This document shows positions 1 through 8,472 of a stretch of 64,000 nt of DNA, piece after piece. The translations under genes and the position numbers were made by a program. The stretch covers positions 1 to 64,000 of the forward strand of contig CANSYK010000009.1 in NCBI GenBank assembly GCA_947651225.1, given 5' to 3'. The stretch's first letter is position 1; every line of letters begins with the position of its first letter. The notes below the pieces were generated by a model, which made no database searches, was not told where the DNA came from, and saw only the letters and a list, made by a program, of their open reading frames with translations. This stretch comes from an uncultured bacterium. Lineage in GTDB: Bacteria; Bacillota; Clostridia; Lachnospirales; Lachnospiraceae.

Positions 1-50
1 AATGGAAGATACCATATACGCTATTGTAGTTACCATTTTATATTAGGAAT

Positions 51-365
51 TCAAGGTAATTGCTCTAATATCTTTCGCATACTCTTGTATTTTTCTTCAT
101 ATGGATTGTAGCAATCTGTTACCGACGAAAGAAAAACAGATTTTCCATGCAGCTTCTTTTTGCTAATCACCTTGTCACACCGCTTAATATCAATAAAGCT
201 TCCCCATTTTTCCTTATGATTTGTAAACCGTTTCATAAAACAAGCATAACAATACCTGCACCCATGTGGACAACCCACATAAGGATTAATTACAAAATCA
301 CTCGCTGGCAAACTGGATTTCGTTACCAAATCCTTTACCCAAACCTCTTTTTCTATTATTATCAT
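51..365 (-). pseudogene. Truncated radical SAM protein (spore photoproduct lyase-like family)
   Basis: The protein has the cluster motif CPHGCRYCYACF near residue 32, the CxxxCxxC that binds the radical-SAM [4Fe-4S] cluster, followed by the VFLSSVTDCYNPYE stretch typical of the SPL-like radical SAM family. That family is usually close to 290 residues. Here the frame stops after about 104, just past the conserved RKILEQL, so the rest of the barrel is missing. None of the three frames downstream to the window edge continues the family. I start at the ATG at 365 because a run of G lies 5 bases upstream; an upstream ATG gives 17 extra residues. Probably a non-functional remnant. Confidence 0.7.
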
Positions 366-587
366 AAAATCCCCCATGCAGCGCCTATTATAACTTGTCA
401 AGGACGTATTCATCATTTTTCATCAACTTTTATTACTATTTACGGCTGATTTCAGAAAATATTCAGACTCGTCGTACTTGCACGTAAGAGAATAGATATT
501 TTCTGAAAACAGCGTGTAGACTTTTCTAAACATCTTTTCCATGCGCCTTTACACTGTTGTTTTGGTATTAAATTGCTTGCCATTTGC

Positions 588-1439
588 CTATACCATTTGC
601 ATAACCTCAGTTTCAAGTTTCTTTAATTCATCAAATGTCAATGCCGGAACGCAATCCGCAATTTCATCAAGTGACATTTTACCTTTCCTAATCAACTTTT
701 CCGCCGTTTTTTTTGCTTCTCTATGAGTAGCATTATCATCAATATCCTTTGCATAAGCCTTTAAAATCTGCTCGTCATCAAATAATGTCATCATAATATC
801 CACAACCTCCTGTTCCTTACTTTCAAGATACTCCTTTAGCACATTTCTGTCTTTGCAAATACGGATTGTTTCGGTTACTGCCTGTCTCGTGTTCCCATAT
901 AATTTTCTCTGTTCATTATATACTTTAGAAAAGATTATATACTGCCCGATAATATCTTTCTCATTTTCTTGATATAGGACTTTCACTTCCGCATCAATGG
1001 CAATCTTTGCCCCCTCAAAAAATTCCTGAGAAAGTGATATTGTATCAGGGATATTTTTTCTTTCGCCCGTAAATATTACGTAAAGTTCAGGCGTTGGCAT
1101 ATTCACTTTTTTGCTTCCATACAAATTTTGAGTAGTGCGCTTAAAATAATCGTGATAAGTTTGTATCAGATACATCAACGCACGAATAATGATATTCAAT
1201 GTCCACGTTGACTGACTTTCTACCAGTATCATCAGCCGATTTCCAACAGAAAAACCCAAGTCGTTGTATTCCGCATCAACTAATACATGCTTAATTGTAA
1301 TATCTGCAATCGCATCTTCCGTCACGTTGCGATCCTCTGGATGGAGTGTCTTGTATAGTTGAAGCAGATACTTTCTATCCTGAAATAAATTTGTGAATAC
1401 GCTGTCTTTTATCTTACGCTTTGGCATACCTTCTGCCAT
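588..1439 (-). CDS. Rpn-family recombination-promoting nuclease / PD-(D/E)XK transposase-like protein
   Basis: 283 residues. The N-terminus (KRKIKDSVFTNLFQDRKYL) and the following ITIKHVLVDAEYNDLGFSVGNRLMILVESQ segment are the hallmark of the PDDEXK_2 family: an acidic residue, then the LVESQS strand with the catalytic E-x-Q-like motif. Known Rpn proteins are DNA endonucleases that raise RecA-independent recombination and move as accessory genes. The C-terminal part is helical and charged, with a short KMSLDEIADCVP helix-turn segment, as is usual in the clostridial members. It sits last in a minus-strand accessory run that includes the helicase/PLD operon. Length is normal and the gene appears intact. 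Confidence 0.8.
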   Translation of the reverse strand: MAEGMPKRKIKDSVFTNLFQDRKYLLQLYKTLHPEDRNVTEDAIADITIKHVLVDAEYNDLGFSVGNRLMILVESQSTWTLNIIIRALMYLIQTYHDYFKRTTQNLYGSKKVNMPTPELYVIFTGERKNIPDTISLSQEFFEGAKIAIDAEVKVLYQENEKDIIGQYIIFSKVYNEQRKLYGNTRQAVTETIRICKDRNVLKEYLESKEQEVVDIMMTLFDDEQILKAYAKDIDDNATHREAKKTAEKLIRKGKMSLDEIADCVPALTFDELKKLETEVMQMV

Positions 1440-1588
1440 TACACCACCTCACTCCTGACAAATTAGTAAAAAATCAAGATATACGCTGCTCCTGTTATGT
1501 TCCAATTATACAAAAAATCATTCATGTTTACAATATATTGTTTCCTCTTCAGTAAAACATTCAAAATCCTCCTGCTCCCAGCAGCAGC

Positions 1589-1708
1589 TCAACGCCCGCA
1601 GCTAAAGGAATGTTTTTCAATGAATTCATCCAACCTATCTTTAACCATCTCTTGTAAAAGTAATTCATCCTCAGAATCAATTCTACCGTTATGATTATAA
1701 TCTTTCAT
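1589..1708 (-). CDS. Putative 39-residue protein with an EF-hand/dockerin-like calcium loop
   Basis: A short frame begins 9 bases after the stop of the Nudix-DUF429 gene, with a purine-rich AAGGATAAGAAG upstream. It reads MKDYNHNGRIDSEDE and ends in SFSCGR. D-x-N-x-N-G-x-I-D-x-x-D matches the calcium-binding loop of EF-hand and dockerin repeats. The rest is an acidic helix (LLLQEMVKDRLDEFIEKH). Its position and spacing fit a last small cistron of the operon, but at this size chance coding cannot be excluded. No function is proposed. Confidence 0.4.
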   Translation of the reverse strand: MKDYNHNGRIDSEDELLLQEMVKDRLDEFIEKHSFSCGR

Positions 1709-1717
1709 GCATACTTC

Positions 1718-2890
1718 TTATCCTTTAGGAATGACCATCTGCATTTTTAGCCCTTTATCGTCTGTAGACGGGTTCTCCGGTATTATCCCAGTCCTACCCT
1801 GTGCATCAAGATTTGCTGTAACTGCAAGACAGACTGCATCCAAAATATCATCTGGTTCACACACTAACTTTTCTGCAGATTTTTCCACATAATCCTTTGA
1901 TAAATCCTGCAAAAACATGGATAATACTTGTACCCGGTCAGTGATACCTTTCTCCAATTTTTTATTCATAAGAACTTCCCCGTTCAGTCGTGCAAAGCAC
2001 ACCTCCGGATGGCTTTCTCTGATTACATTCATGTACTCTTCATTTGCCAATAAAAACTCATCTACTTCTCTAATTTTAGGAATAATACCTATCGTCTGCT
2101 TTGATAAACTTCGTTCAATAGCTAATAAGTTTGCTTCCTTCTGTTTTTCCTTTGTAGATTCGTACACTGCCTGTCTCGTAGGAACCGCAAATACGGTTGG
2201 AGTTCTAGGCGTTACAATCTTTCTGGCATCTCTATCAGGTCTTTTCTCATACTGCTCTTTATTGCTTGGAAGTCCTATCACCATATCCACAAGCATGCCA
2301 TCAAATTGTGTGTTATCAAAAACCATTTCCGGGAAACCATTATATCTCTTCAAATAAAGCTCTCCGTTATTAATAGAAGCAGCTACCCAACCACCTGTGC
2401 ACCCGTCAACCCCAACAAATAATCCTTTACCTAAAATCTGTTCGTCTCCTTCCTGATTTAAATCAAACATCTTTGCCATTTCCACAATATGGGCAATGTT
2501 TTTATCCCCAGCATATCTGTTTGAATCTGCAAAATTATCTTCAATATTAATCCATTCCAAAGAATTGACTTCCTCTATGAGAGGCACATCATATTCCAAA
2601 ATGCCAACATACATTTCAAGAACAAACTGCTGCTGATAGTATGTCATATCCATAAGTCTATGTAGCTTTATATCTCTTCTTACAATACCAGTTTCTTCAA
2701 AAAGTTCCCTATAAGCCGCATGCTCACTGGTCTCTCCTGGCTCCACTTTTCCACCAACGAAATTAAGCAATCCCTTATACGGATTTTTTGCACGCTTACA
2801 GAAAAGAAGCTTTTCTTTGTTTTTATCAAATTTTTCTTGGCACTTTCCATTCAGTTGCTTTTCTACGGGCTGATCCTGGCAAGAGTACAC
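1718..2890 (-). CDS. Nudix hydrolase domain fused to a DUF429 domain
   Basis: Residues about 25-150 hold a Nudix domain with a complete box, GGKVEPGETSEHAAYRELFEETGI (23-residue Gx5Ex7REUxEExGU). Residues about 160-390 are a DUF429 domain, starting at GLFVGVDGCTGGW and containing IGLP, RDARK, VFAVPTRQAVYE, IIPKIREVD and SHPEVCFARLNG. Nudix enzymes hydrolyse nucleoside diphosphates linked to another moiety; DUF429 belongs to the RNase-H-like fold group and its substrate is not established. The Nudix part lacks its usual first beta strand, and its first ~20 residues are read in the overlapping frame of the upstream gene, which suggests a deletion junction. The start is a GTG preceded by GGGAGG, with very short spacing. 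Confidence 0.7.
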   Translation of the reverse strand: MYSCQDQPVEKQLNGKCQEKFDKNKEKLLFCKRAKNPYKGLLNFVGGKVEPGETSEHAAYRELFEETGIVRRDIKLHRLMDMTYYQQQFVLEMYVGILEYDVPLIEEVNSLEWINIEDNFADSNRYAGDKNIAHIVEMAKMFDLNQEGDEQILGKGLFVGVDGCTGGWVAASINNGELYLKRYNGFPEMVFDNTQFDGMLVDMVIGLPSNKEQYEKRPDRDARKIVTPRTPTVFAVPTRQAVYESTKEKQKEANLLAIERSLSKQTIGIIPKIREVDEFLLANEEYMNVIRESHPEVCFARLNGEVLMNKKLEKGITDRVQVLSMFLQDLSKDYVEKSAEKLVCEPDDILDAVCLAVTANLDAQGRTGIIPENPSTDDKGLKMQMVIPKG

Positions 2891-3353
2891 AATCCTCCCT
2901 CTTTGCTATTGCATTGTACGCCTGCTCATAATATTTATCATTATCAACCGGAAACCTAATCACCTCGTAATCCCTATACACCGTTGCATGTTTATACCAC
3001 CCAACAACATAAGTTTCTTTTTCTATTGCATATGGATATAATGCACAATAAACTACAAGCACATCGTCTACCTGAGTTTCATTCTTGCAGGCTTCACATC
3101 CATCAATCTTTTCAATCTTTAATTGATTCCTTGTCTTACCGTTTGTAGATTTTGTTTCTACAAATCCAAGGCAATATTCTCCTTCTGGATATCCCGCATC
3201 CTTTGAAAGAAACACTATATCAAAATTATATTTTTCATGGGCATCAAGATTCTCTTTAACATAAGAACCACCACCTTTAGGCTCATCTTTTCCTGGCACA
3301 ATTCCCTTATAATAATCCATCCACGCAATGTTACAAAATAATATTCTCAACAC
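2826..3353 (-). CDS. Unrecognised protein of the helicase/PLD operon (RILFCNI family), probably 3'-truncated
   Basis: 175 residues, GTG start directly after the helicase stop codon, so co-translated. The N-terminus RILFCNIAWMDYYKG and the later VVGWYKHATVYRDYEV look like a conserved sensor-type domain. I recall similar segments at the N-terminus of putative restriction-type nucleases, but cannot assign a named family. A CEACKN cysteine pair sits mid-protein. The C-terminal CVLLPGSARRKATEWKVPRK looks like the middle of a longer protein: the frame stops abruptly where the next gene's Nudix domain also lacks its beginning. I infer that a deletion removed the original C-terminus. Function unknown; context suggests part of the defence-like operon. 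Confidence 0.55.
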   Translation of the reverse strand: MLRILFCNIAWMDYYKGIVPGKDEPKGGGSYVKENLDAHEKYNFDIVFLSKDAGYPEGEYCLGFVETKSTNGKTRNQLKIEKIDGCEACKNETQVDDVLVVYCALYPYAIEKETYVVGWYKHATVYRDYEVIRFPVDNDKYYEQAYNAIAKREDCVLLPGSARRKATEWKVPRKI

Positions 3354-3354
3354 A

Positions 3355-6300
3355 TCAACCTTCTTTCTCTTTAGAAAATGGGCTTAAATCAATAAACAAA
3401 TCTTTTAATTTACTCGTATCAGCAAATTCTCTGAATAAATATTCAAGCAATTCTTCCTGCCTGGCTTGTCCCAATGTCAATCTATAGAGGGAAAGTATCT
3501 TAATGAGTCTCTCATATTTGACTTCATCTTTGCTCATAGGATACATCGGTACAAGCCTTTCAATCTTTACTCTCTGATTTTTTCCAAAACACCAGAATGG
3601 TACAAGTTCTGATTGTTCTGATTGTTTCTCTGCCCTTGCAGCCTCAAACATTTCTTTCCAAATATCTTTTTTGAATTCAATATCTCCATATTTATCTGCA
3701 ACATTCTGTCTGATTGCAAGGCACTTAAACCGATTGATTCTTCCTTCCCTTTGCTCTAAATCAACCGGATTACTTGGTAGATTCCAGTGCATTATCACAC
3801 GACAATAATTATGGAAATCAAGCCCTTCCTGAGCGATTGATGTCGTTGCGAGCACAAATGGCCGCATCGGTGAGTTAAATGCATTTCTGATATTCTCTTT
3901 ACGCATGACTACCTTTGAATTGTCTCCGGCATCTTTTGTAAAACCAACAGCATAACTAGACCTGATTCGGCAGCCCTCACTTTCCTTATCCAATCCGTTA
4001 ATCCGTTTCTTAAATGACTGATATGTATCAACAATATAGGTTGCAGTGTGTATCCTCAGAGAATCCATCATCATCTCATGTACTACCTCATTTTTGTCTC
4101 CTTCAATCTGAAATCCGACTGTCTCCCCAAGCATATGAATGTACTCATCAAACATTGCCTGAAAACAACCATCTTTACAATATTTTAATACATTCTGCCA
4201 GTGAGAATTGTCATCTTGGCATCTTCCATAAGTCAAATCAATAATAGCTGTAGATTCCGGAAGATTAAAATTATTCACAAATATTTTAGCAAGTGCCGTA
4301 GCCCTAGCTGTACTTTTTCCATTTGAACGATAAATACATACCGCCGGTGAACCAAGCACCATATTTACAAGAGTTTCTACTAAATCATTCGGTCTTCTTC
4401 CCAAATGGATTTCTTCTGGTGCATTTAAGTATTCTTTCAGCTTGTCAATATGCGCAAGAAATCCTTTATTTCTCTTGCCTTTGGACAAACTGCTACTTTC
4501 AGATGTAGTATCCTCGTCATCCAAATTCATTTCCCATACAATATCATCAAGCCAATTCTTGGCATAGATAACACCATCCATGAGCATAGAAGCAAGGTAA
4601 TACCATCTTCTATCTTCTTTGTTGCTTTCTATGTATCCATATTTTTCTTCTATCTGATTCAGCTTATCATTTAATCCCACTCTGACAGACTTTTCAATTT
4701 GCTCTAATGATTCTCTTTTATTCAGCGATGTAACTGGTGCATACATATCCGCCAAGGCTTTTGACGGATACAATAAGACAAACAGGCTCATCCCCCTTAC
4801 TTCTCCATTTGACACATTAAACCGGAGCCTTGCAACCGGATACCTTCTGAAACCTTCTGCAAAATAGCCTGTATTCTTCTTATCCTGATTCTTGCTCTGA
4901 TGAACCAGTTTTCCAACAGTGAGCCTCTCAGCTTCATATGAAACCATGGCTCCTACCATCCTCGGAACCATCTCCCATGCAGAAAATACAAGTATTTTTG
5001 AGAAACCTTTACTATTCTTATAAGCACCTCTCATTTCATAATATGGCTTCGATGGTGGTATCCACATATATTTTTCCGCACCATTTATAAATGCTTTTCC
5101 CTTCAATGCTTCCAGCCTCGCATTTGTTTTTGGAAGCTCGTCATATTTATTTATCTTAGAGCGGCTTAACCAAAGAAGGTTCTGCCCTCTCTCATTACCG
5201 AATTTCCCCGGATGATTCGTATAATACTTTTCAATCAGTTCCTTTATCTTATACTTTTTCATAAAAGACATAAGATATGGACAACTCTTTACATAGTCTA
5301 CTGGGAGGGAATATCTGGAATCTGCAGATGACAATAACTTTGCCATTTGTATGTAGGAATTTATATCATTCTCATCTACCTGCAAATGATTTTTTACGCT
5401 GCTATCATCCGTGTAATCTCCGGAATCCATGACAGAAATCCTCTCTGTTCTGCTAACCCCTTGATACATGGCATTTTCTGCCTGCCCTTTCATATTGATA
5501 ATTGCTCCATCACCTGCTTTAAGTTCACTTAATGCAATCGAATAATTTTTCCATATCTCTTTAAACCTGACATTCTTATCGGCATTATCAAATAAAAAGT
5601 CCATCACCTGGTAGAACTCTGCATAGTGCTCATCCAACTGATTTTCATCAATTTCTTCAAGTGTTGAATACAATTTGTACGGAGTCGCCGACAGAAGCAA
5701 CGCTCTTGTGTCATGTCCGCCAAGAAAGCTGTGTGCCAGTATTCCAAGTTCGCTGTCATCCGAAGAGAGCAGGAACTTAAACCTCTGAAATTCGTCCATA
5801 ATAACAAGATCCGGCTCAAGCATTGATACGCTAATTCTAGCAAACATCACACGGAGCTTATTCATTACATAATAGTTGGAATAGGTAAGCTGTTTTCCAT
5901 ACCTTCTCTCATATAAATGATTAAGCAGCATATCTCTAATAACCGGATACTCCGGATAGTCAAGAATCTTCTGTATCACATTAGCAGGATATTTTCCACC
6001 GGATTTCTTTTCACACTCAGATACTCTGTTCTCAAAACTCCATTTCGCCCCGGTGTTCCATGCTTTTACCGCATCCATAATCATAAATTTTTCAAGTAAT
6101 GTCTTATGTTTTCTAAACTCCGGTATTCTCTTTAAAATGGCATATATCAATGCTCTTTCCCGCACACCCCCACCACCAGAAGTCATACGAAATGAAGTCT
6201 CCGGAGTAAGTGGAATCAACTGAATAAATCCCTCTTTTACAGATGAATCATTCTCCTGTTCTGTAATTCTAAGATGCTGCATAGACAATCTGGTATCTGA

Positions 6301-6609
6301 TACAGAACCAATCGCATTATTTCCCGTAACATCCAGTTTTCTGATATTCTGATTCGCTATATTCTGATTTGAGCAGATATAAATAACCTTGAACAGCTCA
6401 TCTTTTTCCTCCATACGCAATCTTACAGTCTTTACAATGGTTCCCCGGGCAATAAGGGTCTTTCCCATTCCAACCTCATCCGCCACAAGCACTCTGTTCT
6501 GCCCATTCCGGAAAAGAAAATCCACTCTGTCTACAGTAGCTCTTTGAAAATCTTTCAGTCCATTCAAGATACGCTTTTCAACATCATCTATATTAAAACT
6601 GTGGCACAC
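3355..6609 (-). CDS. Large SNF2-type superfamily 2 DNA/RNA helicase of a candidate defence operon
   Basis: 1084 residues from a GTG start with GAGG 7 bases upstream. Helicase motifs in order: Q-like FQRATVDRV (~21), Walker A ADEVGMGKT (~43-51), a DEFQ box in LVIMDEFQRF (~270) replacing DEAH, LLLSATPYKLYS (~305), a long insertion of about 500 residues, then ATTSIAQEGLDFH and QREGRINRFK (motifs V and VI) in the C-terminal lobe. The ADE-GxGKT / DExQ pattern is that of SNF2-like ATPases that translocate on duplex DNA. It lies 12 bases after the PLD gene and directly before the RILFCNI gene. It lacks the DUF1998 domain expected of DrmA in DISARM. It is probably the motor of the system. Confidence 0.85.
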   Translation of the reverse strand: MCHSFNIDDVEKRILNGLKDFQRATVDRVDFLFRNGQNRVLVADEVGMGKTLIARGTIVKTVRLRMEEKDELFKVIYICSNQNIANQNIRKLDVTGNNAIGSVSDTRLSMQHLRITEQENDSSVKEGFIQLIPLTPETSFRMTSGGGGVRERALIYAILKRIPEFRKHKTLLEKFMIMDAVKAWNTGAKWSFENRVSECEKKSGGKYPANVIQKILDYPEYPVIRDMLLNHLYERRYGKQLTYSNYYVMNKLRVMFARISVSMLEPDLVIMDEFQRFKFLLSSDDSELGILAHSFLGGHDTRALLLSATPYKLYSTLEEIDENQLDEHYAEFYQVMDFLFDNADKNVRFKEIWKNYSIALSELKAGDGAIINMKGQAENAMYQGVSRTERISVMDSGDYTDDSSVKNHLQVDENDINSYIQMAKLLSSADSRYSLPVDYVKSCPYLMSFMKKYKIKELIEKYYTNHPGKFGNERGQNLLWLSRSKINKYDELPKTNARLEALKGKAFINGAEKYMWIPPSKPYYEMRGAYKNSKGFSKILVFSAWEMVPRMVGAMVSYEAERLTVGKLVHQSKNQDKKNTGYFAEGFRRYPVARLRFNVSNGEVRGMSLFVLLYPSKALADMYAPVTSLNKRESLEQIEKSVRVGLNDKLNQIEEKYGYIESNKEDRRWYYLASMLMDGVIYAKNWLDDIVWEMNLDDEDTTSESSSLSKGKRNKGFLAHIDKLKEYLNAPEEIHLGRRPNDLVETLVNMVLGSPAVCIYRSNGKSTARATALAKIFVNNFNLPESTAIIDLTYGRCQDDNSHWQNVLKYCKDGCFQAMFDEYIHMLGETVGFQIEGDKNEVVHEMMMDSLRIHTATYIVDTYQSFKKRINGLDKESEGCRIRSSYAVGFTKDAGDNSKVVMRKENIRNAFNSPMRPFVLATTSIAQEGLDFHNYCRVIMHWNLPSNPVDLEQREGRINRFKCLAIRQNVADKYGDIEFKKDIWKEMFEAARAEKQSEQSELVPFWCFGKNQRVKIERLVPMYPMSKDEVKYERLIKILSLYRLTLGQARQEELLEYLFREFADTSKLKDLFIDLSPFSKEKEG

Positions 6610-6621
6610 AAAATCACCTCG

Positions 6622-8472
6622 CTAATCTCTTTTTCTTCTGATTTTCAAAGTATTGCAAAACGTATCGTATAGTACACGGAACTCTTCTGGTATAATCTCT
6701 TTATCCGTTACCATCTTAAGCACATATCCAATATCCTTAAGCCTTTCCGGTTCTTCTACAGATGTTTTTAACATCTTCTCATATAAAGCTGGCATTGCAC
6801 CATTTGAGTGCTGAAAAATCCCTGATTCCCCCATCTGTTTTTTCTCAAGCATAGAAGCCAAATAATCATCGCCAAGTACAAAAGCGATATATTCTACGAA
6901 TGATGCCCTGTCTTTTACTACACTATTTACAACTGCACTCTCCCTATCCTCTGGAAAGCCTATTGTCGGAATCATAATAATCCTATGAATTTCATCTTCA
7001 CCTGCTTTTGCTGTAAGCTCATAGAACTCAGATAATTGCAGAGTCTCAAGTTCTGTATACTCCATCTGCTCACATAAAGTGTGCTTTTGCTTTGAATTAA
7101 ATGGTGATACCATAATCGTTTTATCACTTGCGACACCTGGAAATTCTACTGTTACCTTATATTTTCCGTAATTATCTTCTGTAATGGCGGCTGTTTTCTT
7201 TACTCTACACAGTTCTTTAATTTTCTGTTCCAGGGCATTTTTATTATCGCTATCTATATCCTGAACTGCGTCCATTACTGTTACTTTTTCAAAGGGATTC
7301 TTTACATCATCCGCCGAACCACAAAAAATATCCTCCAGAAACTTCTCTCGATTCAGATACTTATTCTTTGTTCCAAGCCACAGCATCATTTCCACATTCT
7401 TATTGACAGCAGAATAAGATGCATTCATAGAACCTAGATAAAGGTCTACATCTGCATTTTTTCTTCTGATATAAATTTTGGCATGAATATCCTGTTTCTT
7501 TTTATCTATCATTTCATCAGAAATTGCATCTTCTCCATCCACAATCTCGTCTTTCAATACATATATTGCAAAATTGTCAGTATCTATTGCCTTCAGCTTA
7601 CTAAGTTCTGATCTTCTCGTTATGAGTATCCTCTTACTGCCCGATAATCCTCTTTCAGCAATGTTGAAATCTGCAATAACACTCTCTGAAAGAAATGGTG
7701 ACATCACTACAAGTTCATGGAATGTAGAGTCAGCACTGTTTCTATCTGTACAAAATAACACATCATCTGACATCTGATATGCGCTTTTTCCTATGCCAAG
7801 CGGCAGTATCTCAAAACTCTCTCCAAATTCTTTGCTGTCAAGCCAAAACGATACATCTGCCAGTTCTGCCTGCAAATTTCTAATAATTTTTCTCTTCTTA
7901 CCGGCATCCTTCCTAGTGTTTAATACATTTCCTGACAAAAAATCCAGAAAACTTATAATCGGCTTCGTCTTTTTCTTCTGACGTACTGTTTTGCTGCTAT
8001 CCATGGCAAAACTGACATCCCAGCTTCTGTCAAAGGTTAAATTCCGGCTCATTACTACAAAGCGATACTTCTTATCTCCATCTTTATCCACATAGGATAA
8101 TACCCAAGTTTTCGGATGGAATACCGGATATCTTCCAAGCTGCCTGTCTTTTGGCAATGCAACTTCCACAACCATTTTTTCCAGAAGAACAGATAGTGCT
8201 GTTGGCTTCGATGGCACTTTTATCTGCCCGGCTTCGCAGAACAGAATTATCTTATCAGACACTTTCTGCAATGCATTCAGCATACTGATGGAGTTTCGCA
8301 TAAGTTTGCTGTCTATCTCCTCAGATAAGCCGAGACAGATAGCTGCTGCTGTAAGTGCTTCTAAGTCAAGGGAATATGTAGTTCCTATTGCCTTATCAAG
8401 CTTGTATCCATCCGGCGGCATCAGGATACCGTTATAATCAGTCCTGTCACAATCCGAATCTGGCCTAAACAT
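6622..8472 (-). CDS. Phospholipase D-like nuclease of the candidate defence operon
   Basis: 616 residues from the ATG at 8472, which overlaps the DUF6361 stop by 8 bases and has GGAGGTGGG upstream. A longer frame exists upstream but lies inside the DUF6361 coding sequence. The central region holds one HKD-type motif, HAKIYIRRKNADVDLYLGS, followed by MNASYSAVNKNVEMML, the H-x-K-x4-D...GSxN signature of PLD nucleases. One motif per chain implies a dimeric active site. Before it comes a VVMSPFLSES / ILITRRSEL segment as in helicase-linked PLD proteins. Known PLD partners of helicases in defence systems cut DNA; that role here is inferred. Confidence 0.8.
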   Translation of the reverse strand: MFRPDSDCDRTDYNGILMPPDGYKLDKAIGTTYSLDLEALTAAAICLGLSEEIDSKLMRNSISMLNALQKVSDKIILFCEAGQIKVPSKPTALSVLLEKMVVEVALPKDRQLGRYPVFHPKTWVLSYVDKDGDKKYRFVVMSRNLTFDRSWDVSFAMDSSKTVRQKKKTKPIISFLDFLSGNVLNTRKDAGKKRKIIRNLQAELADVSFWLDSKEFGESFEILPLGIGKSAYQMSDDVLFCTDRNSADSTFHELVVMSPFLSESVIADFNIAERGLSGSKRILITRRSELSKLKAIDTDNFAIYVLKDEIVDGEDAISDEMIDKKKQDIHAKIYIRRKNADVDLYLGSMNASYSAVNKNVEMMLWLGTKNKYLNREKFLEDIFCGSADDVKNPFEKVTVMDAVQDIDSDNKNALEQKIKELCRVKKTAAITEDNYGKYKVTVEFPGVASDKTIMVSPFNSKQKHTLCEQMEYTELETLQLSEFYELTAKAGEDEIHRIIMIPTIGFPEDRESAVVNSVVKDRASFVEYIAFVLGDDYLASMLEKKQMGESGIFQHSNGAMPALYEKMLKTSVEEPERLKDIGYVLKMVTDKEIIPEEFRVLYDTFCNTLKIRRKRD

